Shown here one piece after another: positions 60,348 to 64,000 of a DNA stretch of 64,000 nt. Source of the stretch: Agathobaculum sp. NTUH-O15-33 (lineage in GTDB: Bacteria > Bacillota > Clostridia > Oscillospirales > Butyricicoccaceae). The position numbers and the translations under genes are program-made. Position 1 is the first letter of the stretch. Each line of letters begins with the position of its first letter. The notes below the pieces were generated by a model. It had not been told where the DNA came from and did not search any database. It saw only the letters and a list, made by a program, of their open reading frames with translations. The stretch covers positions 2,569,501 through 2,633,500 of the forward strand of contig NZ_CP136187.1 in NCBI RefSeq assembly GCF_033193315.1. Reading direction: 5' to 3'.

Positions 60348-60432
60348 TGGTGCGAGTGACGGGACTTGAACCCGTACGTCGATTGACACACGCCCCTCAA
60401 ACGTGCCTGTCTACCAGTTCCAGCACACTCGC
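60348..60432 (-). tRNA. tRNA-Leu (anticodon GAG)
   Basis: The acceptor arms are GCGAGTG and CACTCGC with encoded CCA. The anticodon loop TTGAGGG is closed by CACGT/GCGTG and gives GAG. The class II variable arm and T-arm (GGTTCAAGTCC) are present. It is transcribed first, from the consensus promoter at 60477-60505. Confidence 0.93.
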
Positions 60433-60476
60433 ATTTGCCTGCTTGTCGAGTCGCTTCACTGTCAGCGACAATATGT

Positions 60477-60505
60477 ATTATATCGAAATTGTCCCGACTT
60501 GTCAA
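60477..60505 (-). promoter_or_regulatory. Perfect-consensus promoter of the tRNA-Leu pair
   Basis: TTGACA (60500-60505) and TATAAT (60477-60482) on the minus strand are 17 bases apart, about 45 bases before the mature 5' end of tRNA-Leu(GAG). Confidence 0.9.
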
Positions 60506-60810
60506 CACAAAATTTCATATTTTTTCATCTGGAATTTTCTTTCAGATCACGCGAGAAATCATCGGGCCGCAAGGCCGCTGAAAGGACAGGCGCAGTCTTC
60601 CGGACTTATCACCCGTTGGCTGTTTGCCGATCCGTGCAGACCGCATTGTCCCTTACGGTTTCCTCACTCCTCCCTCCAAATTTTAATATTGGAAAAAATA
60701 AGGTTGACATTTCGGAAAACTCCGTTTACTCTGATAGTATAAACATCATCCAGACAGAGAAACCACCCGTATCGCGTATGATTTTTACGTTTAAAATATG
60801 GAGTAACAAC
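60506..60810. other. Region between the tRNA promoter and the XRE-cupin gene
   Basis: No gene is seen. A plus-strand TTGACA at 60704-60709 with a weak TACTCT 17 bases later (60727-60732) may be the promoter of the regulator at 60811. Confidence 0.4.
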
Positions 60811-61402
60811 ATGAACCATTTGAAGTTAGAGGATTTGGGCAAACGAATTGCAAAACTGCGGAAAGAAAGGCATATGACACTCAAGCAGTTGTCTGACGCA
60901 ACGGGCATATCCGTGGGTTTTCTCAGCAAGATCGAAAACGGCGTCTGCAATCCGTCTATCAGCAATGTTCAAAAGATATGCTATGCCATGCAAGTGACGG
61001 TCAATGAGTTAACCGCGTTAAAAAAAGAAGACGAACTGCTGAGCACCATTCTCAAGCACGAATCCTACGTATTAAGGAAGGAAAAACCGCTGCCTGATTT
61101 ATGGCTTTGGCGATACGTTCCGTTTGGAAACGGTCTTTGAAGGCACGCCGGGGTTTAAGGTCAACATCATGACCCTGACCGCCGGAAACTCCGAACAATC
61201 GCATTGCATTCAGGCTTACGACAACTTTGCAATCGTCGCAAAGGGCAGCATGAAGATCGATCTGGATGATGGCACGCATTTTATTCTTTGCGAAGGCGAC
61301 TGTGTCATGATCCGCGCGAAGCAGCAGCATTCCATCACCAATCTGTCGGATGACACCTGTATCAGCTACTGGATTGAAATAAAGGATACCCAAAACCCCT
61401 AA
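60811..61402 (+). pseudogene. XRE-cupin transcriptional regulator, frameshifted
   Basis: The N-terminal helix-turn-helix (RIAKLRKERHMTLKQLSDAT, GISVGFLSKIENGVCNPSI) and the C-terminal cupin (GTPGFKVNIMTLTAG, GDCVMIRAKQQHSITNLSD) are both well preserved and make about 196 residues, the normal size of this class. They are in different frames. Removing one A from the run at about 61083-61087 would give KENRCLIYGFGDTFRLETVF and join them. Related regulators control amino-acid or polyamine genes, so it may have governed the operon starting at 61876. GGAG precedes the ATG. Sequencing error is possible. Confidence 0.8.
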
Positions 61403-61430
61403 AATCCAGCGTTTTCCATCACTTTTCATA

Positions 61431-61481
61431 GGAACAGCCCCCGCGGACATCGCATGTCTGCGGGGGCTGTTCCTATTTTTT
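61431..61481 (+). terminator. Terminator after the XRE-cupin gene
   Basis: GGAACAGCCCCCGC (61431-61444) and its complement (61460-61473) pair and are followed by TATTTTTTG. Confidence 0.88.
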
Positions 61482-61875
61482 GTAGCGGTTCCGTTTTGTT
61501 CTTAAAGGAAAACTTTCTTATTTTCTATTTATTAAGAAACATTTTTCGTATTTATCTATTTTTTATCCAATATTTTTTACAATCTTGCAGCGTTTTCAAC
61601 AATTTTTATAGTTCGATTGTTACTATTACACAAATTATACTTGACACTTCATTTCAATATGGTAAACTTCAATACATCAGATGATGTCTATATATTTTCT
61701 TTTAGGAAAACAAAACTGGAAATTTCAAAAGAAAAGCTGGCGAAACAGCTCCATACAACTTGATACCGATCTGATTTAAGCGAAAGAAGGTGTTATCGTA
61801 TCTCCCAACCGCCATGCAGATCCATGTAAATCAAGGGGCACACCCTGTTGCAATCTATATGAAAGGTGTTTTTAA
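61482..61875. other. AT-rich leader region with a promoter and a short HTH-like remnant
   Basis: TTGACA (61641-61646) and TAAACT (61663-61668), 16 bases apart, are a plausible plus-strand promoter for the next operon. A 34-codon frame at 61659-61763 ends in RKTKLEISKEKLAKQLHTT, similar to the start of an XRE helix-turn-helix, then stops; it looks like a gene remnant. Nothing else is recognised. Confidence 0.4.
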
Positions 61876-62679
61876 ATGATGAATAAGCTACCCACCTTGG
61901 GGTTCCTTGGCTGCGGCGCGATCACCACAGCCATGGTTACCGGCTTTTGTGAGCGCGCCGGCAACGTCCCCTACCCCATCGTTGTTTTTGACATGAAGGA
62001 GGAATCGAGCCAGCGCTTACAGCAACTGTTCCCGGATCGTGTGACGGCCGCCGAGAGCCTTCAGGAATGCGTCGACGCGGCCGATTGGGTGATCATCGCC
62101 GTATGGCCGCAGGCCGGCAAGGAGGTCATCGAGTCCCTCCGGTTCCGTCCCGCGCACAAGGTCATCAACGTCATGTTCGACAAGACGGTTGAAGAGATCA
62201 AAACGTGGATGAACTGCGAGGTCGACACGATTTTACATATGATACCCGGCACCTTCCTCGCCTTCTATCCCGGCCCGATCGTGCAGTGTCCGCCCACGCC
62301 GGAAGCCGCCGAGATCTTCGGCCACATCGGAGAGATCGTCGATGTGGGAAGCCGCTACCACGCAGCGATATTCGGTTCTATCACCGCCTGTTTCGCCCCC
62401 ATGTTTGCCATAATGGATCGCTTGATCGATTGGGCGATCTCCGAAGGCGTTCCCGTCGGCGCCTCCACGCAATATGTGACCCGCATGTTCGCGGCGGTTT
62501 GTCAGGAAGCCTGCCGGAAGGACCGCGAGGGAGTCCACTACATGGCAACGGTCAGCACGCCGGGCGGAATCAACATGCTGGCGCTGGAGCTTATCGAAAA
62601 GGCCGGCGGCTTTCAGGCTTGGGTCGACGCGATGGGCCCCGTTTTGAACTGTACCGCAGGAGATATCCCGAAGGGTTAA
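61876..62679 (+). CDS. Pyrroline-5-carboxylate reductase-like NAD(P)-binding protein
   Basis: The 267-residue protein has the N-terminal Rossmann motif LGFLGCGAITTAMVTGF and a helical C-terminal part with TVSTPGGINMLALELIEKAG, echoing the P5C-reductase signature (TSPGGTT). The middle (VIIAVWPQAGKEVI) fits the F420/P5C reductase fold. Ser/Thr in the C-terminal signature differs from true ProC, so the substrate may be another cyclic imine or keto acid. AAAGGTG precedes the ATG. It heads an operon with a nitrilase-family enzyme. Confidence 0.75.
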   Translation: MMNKLPTLGFLGCGAITTAMVTGFCERAGNVPYPIVVFDMKEESSQRLQQLFPDRVTAAESLQECVDAADWVIIAVWPQAGKEVIESLRFRPAHKVINVMFDKTVEEIKTWMNCEVDTILHMIPGTFLAFYPGPIVQCPPTPEAAEIFGHIGEIVDVGSRYHAAIFGSITACFAPMFAIMDRLIDWAISEGVPVGASTQYVTRMFAAVCQEACRKDREGVHYMATVSTPGGINMLALELIEKAGGFQAWVDAMGPVLNCTAGDIPKG

Positions 62680-62717
62680 ACAGAAGATACAAAGACTGCA
62701 AATAAGAGAGGTAGAGC

Positions 62718-63545
62718 ATGAGTCATTTGAAAGCTGCGCTTTTGCAGATGAAGGTACAAAACGATAAGCAAGCGAATATCGACGAAGCAATAAGGCTGAT
62801 CCAAGAGGTCGCGGCCGAGGGCGCGGATCTCGCCATCTTACCCGAAATGTTCTGTTGCCCCTATAATAATATTTATTTCAGGGAATATGGCGAAGCGGAA
62901 CGAGGAAGCGCGCACCAAGCTTTAAGCGAGGCGGCCAAAAGCAACCGCGTCTATGTTGTGGGAGGCTCCATCCCCGAACTGGACGGGGACAAGGTATACA
63001 ATACCTCCTATATTTTTGACCGGCGCGGCGCGCAGATAGGCAAGCACAGAAAAATGCATTTGTTTGATATCGACGTGGAAGGCGGACAGCGGTTCAAAGA
63101 ATCGGACGTATTATCCGCAGGCGACGAAGTCACGGTTTTTGATACGGAATTTTGTAAAATGGGCGTTGCGATCTGTTACGATATCCGTTTCCCGGAACTG
63201 AGCAGGCTGATGGCGCTCCGCGGCGCGGAAATCATCATCGTGCCGGCGGCGTTCAACATGACCACCGGCCCAGCGCATTGGGAAATCTTGTTTCGCGGCC
63301 GGGCCCTCGACAATCAGGTTTATGCGATCGGCGTTTCTTCCGCGCGCGATTATGAAGCCTCTTATCATTCCTACGGCAACTCCATCGTGGCGGCTCCTTG
63401 GGGCAATATCGTAAACCGGATGGACGAAAAACAAGGGTATATCATACAGGAGATCGATTTGGAGCAAGTGGCCAAGGTCAGGAAAGAGCTCCCCATGTTA
63501 AAGCACCTGAGAAACGACGTTTACACATTGCAGACCAACCAATAG
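62718..63545 (+). CDS. Carbon-nitrogen hydrolase (omega-amidase/Nit2-like)
   Basis: This nitrilase-superfamily enzyme of 275 residues hydrolyses an amide such as 2-oxoglutaramate or another omega-amide. The catalytic triad is Glu43 (ILPEMFCCPY), Lys112 (GKHRKMHLFD) and Cys153 (GVAICYDIRFPEL). The sequence VNxxDxxxGYI-like end of the fold is present. It is a soluble cytoplasmic protein, and AGAGGTAG lies upstream. Neighbours suggest amino-acid or peptide nitrogen catabolism. Confidence 0.9.
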   Translation: MSHLKAALLQMKVQNDKQANIDEAIRLIQEVAAEGADLAILPEMFCCPYNNIYFREYGEAERGSAHQALSEAAKSNRVYVVGGSIPELDGDKVYNTSYIFDRRGAQIGKHRKMHLFDIDVEGGQRFKESDVLSAGDEVTVFDTEFCKMGVAICYDIRFPELSRLMALRGAEIIIVPAAFNMTTGPAHWEILFRGRALDNQVYAIGVSSARDYEASYHSYGNSIVAAPWGNIVNRMDEKQGYIIQEIDLEQVAKVRKELPMLKHLRNDVYTLQTNQ

Positions 63546-63620
63546 CAAGGAGGAGACTGTTTATAAGCGTTTTGACCGCGATCCAATCCGGGGCCCCTGA
63601 AACTGTATAGGAGGATTCAA

Positions 63621-64000
63621 ATGAAAAAGGTTAAAAATCGCAGTTCCAAGATTTTAGCATTCCTTTTGGCGGCTCTTTCTGTTTTCACCCTGCTGGCCGG
63701 CTGCGGCAACGGCGACGCTTCATCCGGCGCAGATACAGGCAAAAGCGCGGGGGCTTCGTCCCTTGGCGCGCAGGATCCCACCAAGTTGACCGTTCAGGCC
63801 GCTACCGACCCCGCCATACTGGTCCCGATGCACTCCTACGTCGTGCCGGACCATAACATCATTTACAACATTTATGACGGCCTGACCGAAATGTACATGG
63901 GCGATTCAAACGATATTCGCCCCGCTCTCGCGGAATCGTGGGATGTTAACGATGAAGCCACAGAGTACATCTTCCATTTGCGCCACGGCGTCAAATGGCA
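63621..64000 (+). CDS. ABC transporter substrate-binding lipoprotein, family 5 (peptide/nickel type), N-terminal part
   Basis: The protein starts [20 protein letters not shown], has a lipobox with Cys28 (LLAGCGN), a Ser/Gly/Ala-rich linker, and the family 5 pattern [13 protein letters not shown] followed by [26 protein letters not shown] lies before the ATG. It is cut by the window end after about 126 residues; permease and ATPase genes are expected beyond. It would deliver peptides or related amino compounds to the operon's enzymes. Confidence 0.9.
   Translation, partial: MKKVKNRSSKILAFLLAALSVFTLLAGCGNGDASSGADTGKSAGASSLGAQDPTKLTVQAATDPAILVPMHSYVVPDHNIIYNIYDGLTEMYMGDSNDIRPALAESWDVNDEATEYIFHLRHGVKW

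Overview
The window comes from a low-GC-phylum, Gram-positive anaerobe, most likely a gut Clostridia of the Oscillospirales/Ruminococcaceae kind, although its own base composition is fairly GC-rich. The evidence is the order rpoB-rpoC-L7Ae-rpsL, strong AGGAGG ribosome-binding sites, GTG/TTG starts, tRNA genes with encoded CCA, an ANTAR two-component system, an Nfn-type transhydrogenase and small Clostridia-type proteins. The exact genus cannot be fixed from the sequence. Nearly all genes before position 38,600 lie on the minus strand.

Layout. 1-8,300: rpsL (cut by the edge), an L7Ae-like protein, rpoC and rpoB, with a consensus promoter directly before rpoB. 8,300-11,100: a truncated small gene, a REP-like inverted pair and a polar amino-acid ABC transporter whose binding-protein gene carries a frameshift. 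11,100-12,300: a decayed AT-rich stretch. 12,300-23,500: an AT-rich, probably transferred cell-surface glycan locus (Wzm/Wzt-type exporter, UDP-sugar dehydrogenase, a three-domain glycosyltransferase/TupA protein, more glycosyltransferases, a methyltransferase-like protein) headed by a serine recombinase. 23,500-24,036: a candidate structured RNA on the plus strand.

24,036-35,925 is an eleven-gene catabolic operon: RbsABC-like importer, PfkB kinase, class II aldolase, two zinc dehydrogenases, aldo/keto reductase, phosphotriesterase-family hydrolase, 2-hydroxyacid dehydrogenase and glycerate kinase. Its substrate is unknown and carbon probably leaves as phosphoglycerate. Just upstream lie a sensor kinase with a dead RbsA-like ABC ATPase domain fused to GAF and histidine-kinase domains, and an ANTAR response regulator. 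Both the operon leader and the leader of the divergent gene at 38,892 carry an intrinsic terminator with a shared sequence block that can form a competing hairpin. I read this as a transport-coupled antitermination system, and it is the most interesting item here.

39,883-50,919 holds a SWIM-domain protein, a second sugar/polyol cluster (GPH-family importer, split transketolase, two paralogous zinc dehydrogenases), a small membrane protein, a further zinc dehydrogenase and an MFS transporter divergent from an AraC regulator. 52,214-60,171 holds an amidase, the two subunits of an NfnAB-like enzyme, a YwaF-like membrane protein, a P-type cation ATPase with an attenuator and acidic upstream ORF in its leader, a 55-residue protein and a methyltransferase. 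Two tRNA-Leu genes follow. The end of the window has a frameshifted XRE-cupin regulator, a P5C-reductase-like protein, a nitrilase-family amidohydrolase and the start of a peptide-type ABC binding protein.

Single-base frameshifts appear in three otherwise well-preserved genes (10,472; 21,636 plus a second in the same gene near 21,390; 61,084). Most sit in short homopolymers, so assembly error must be excluded before calling them pseudogenes.
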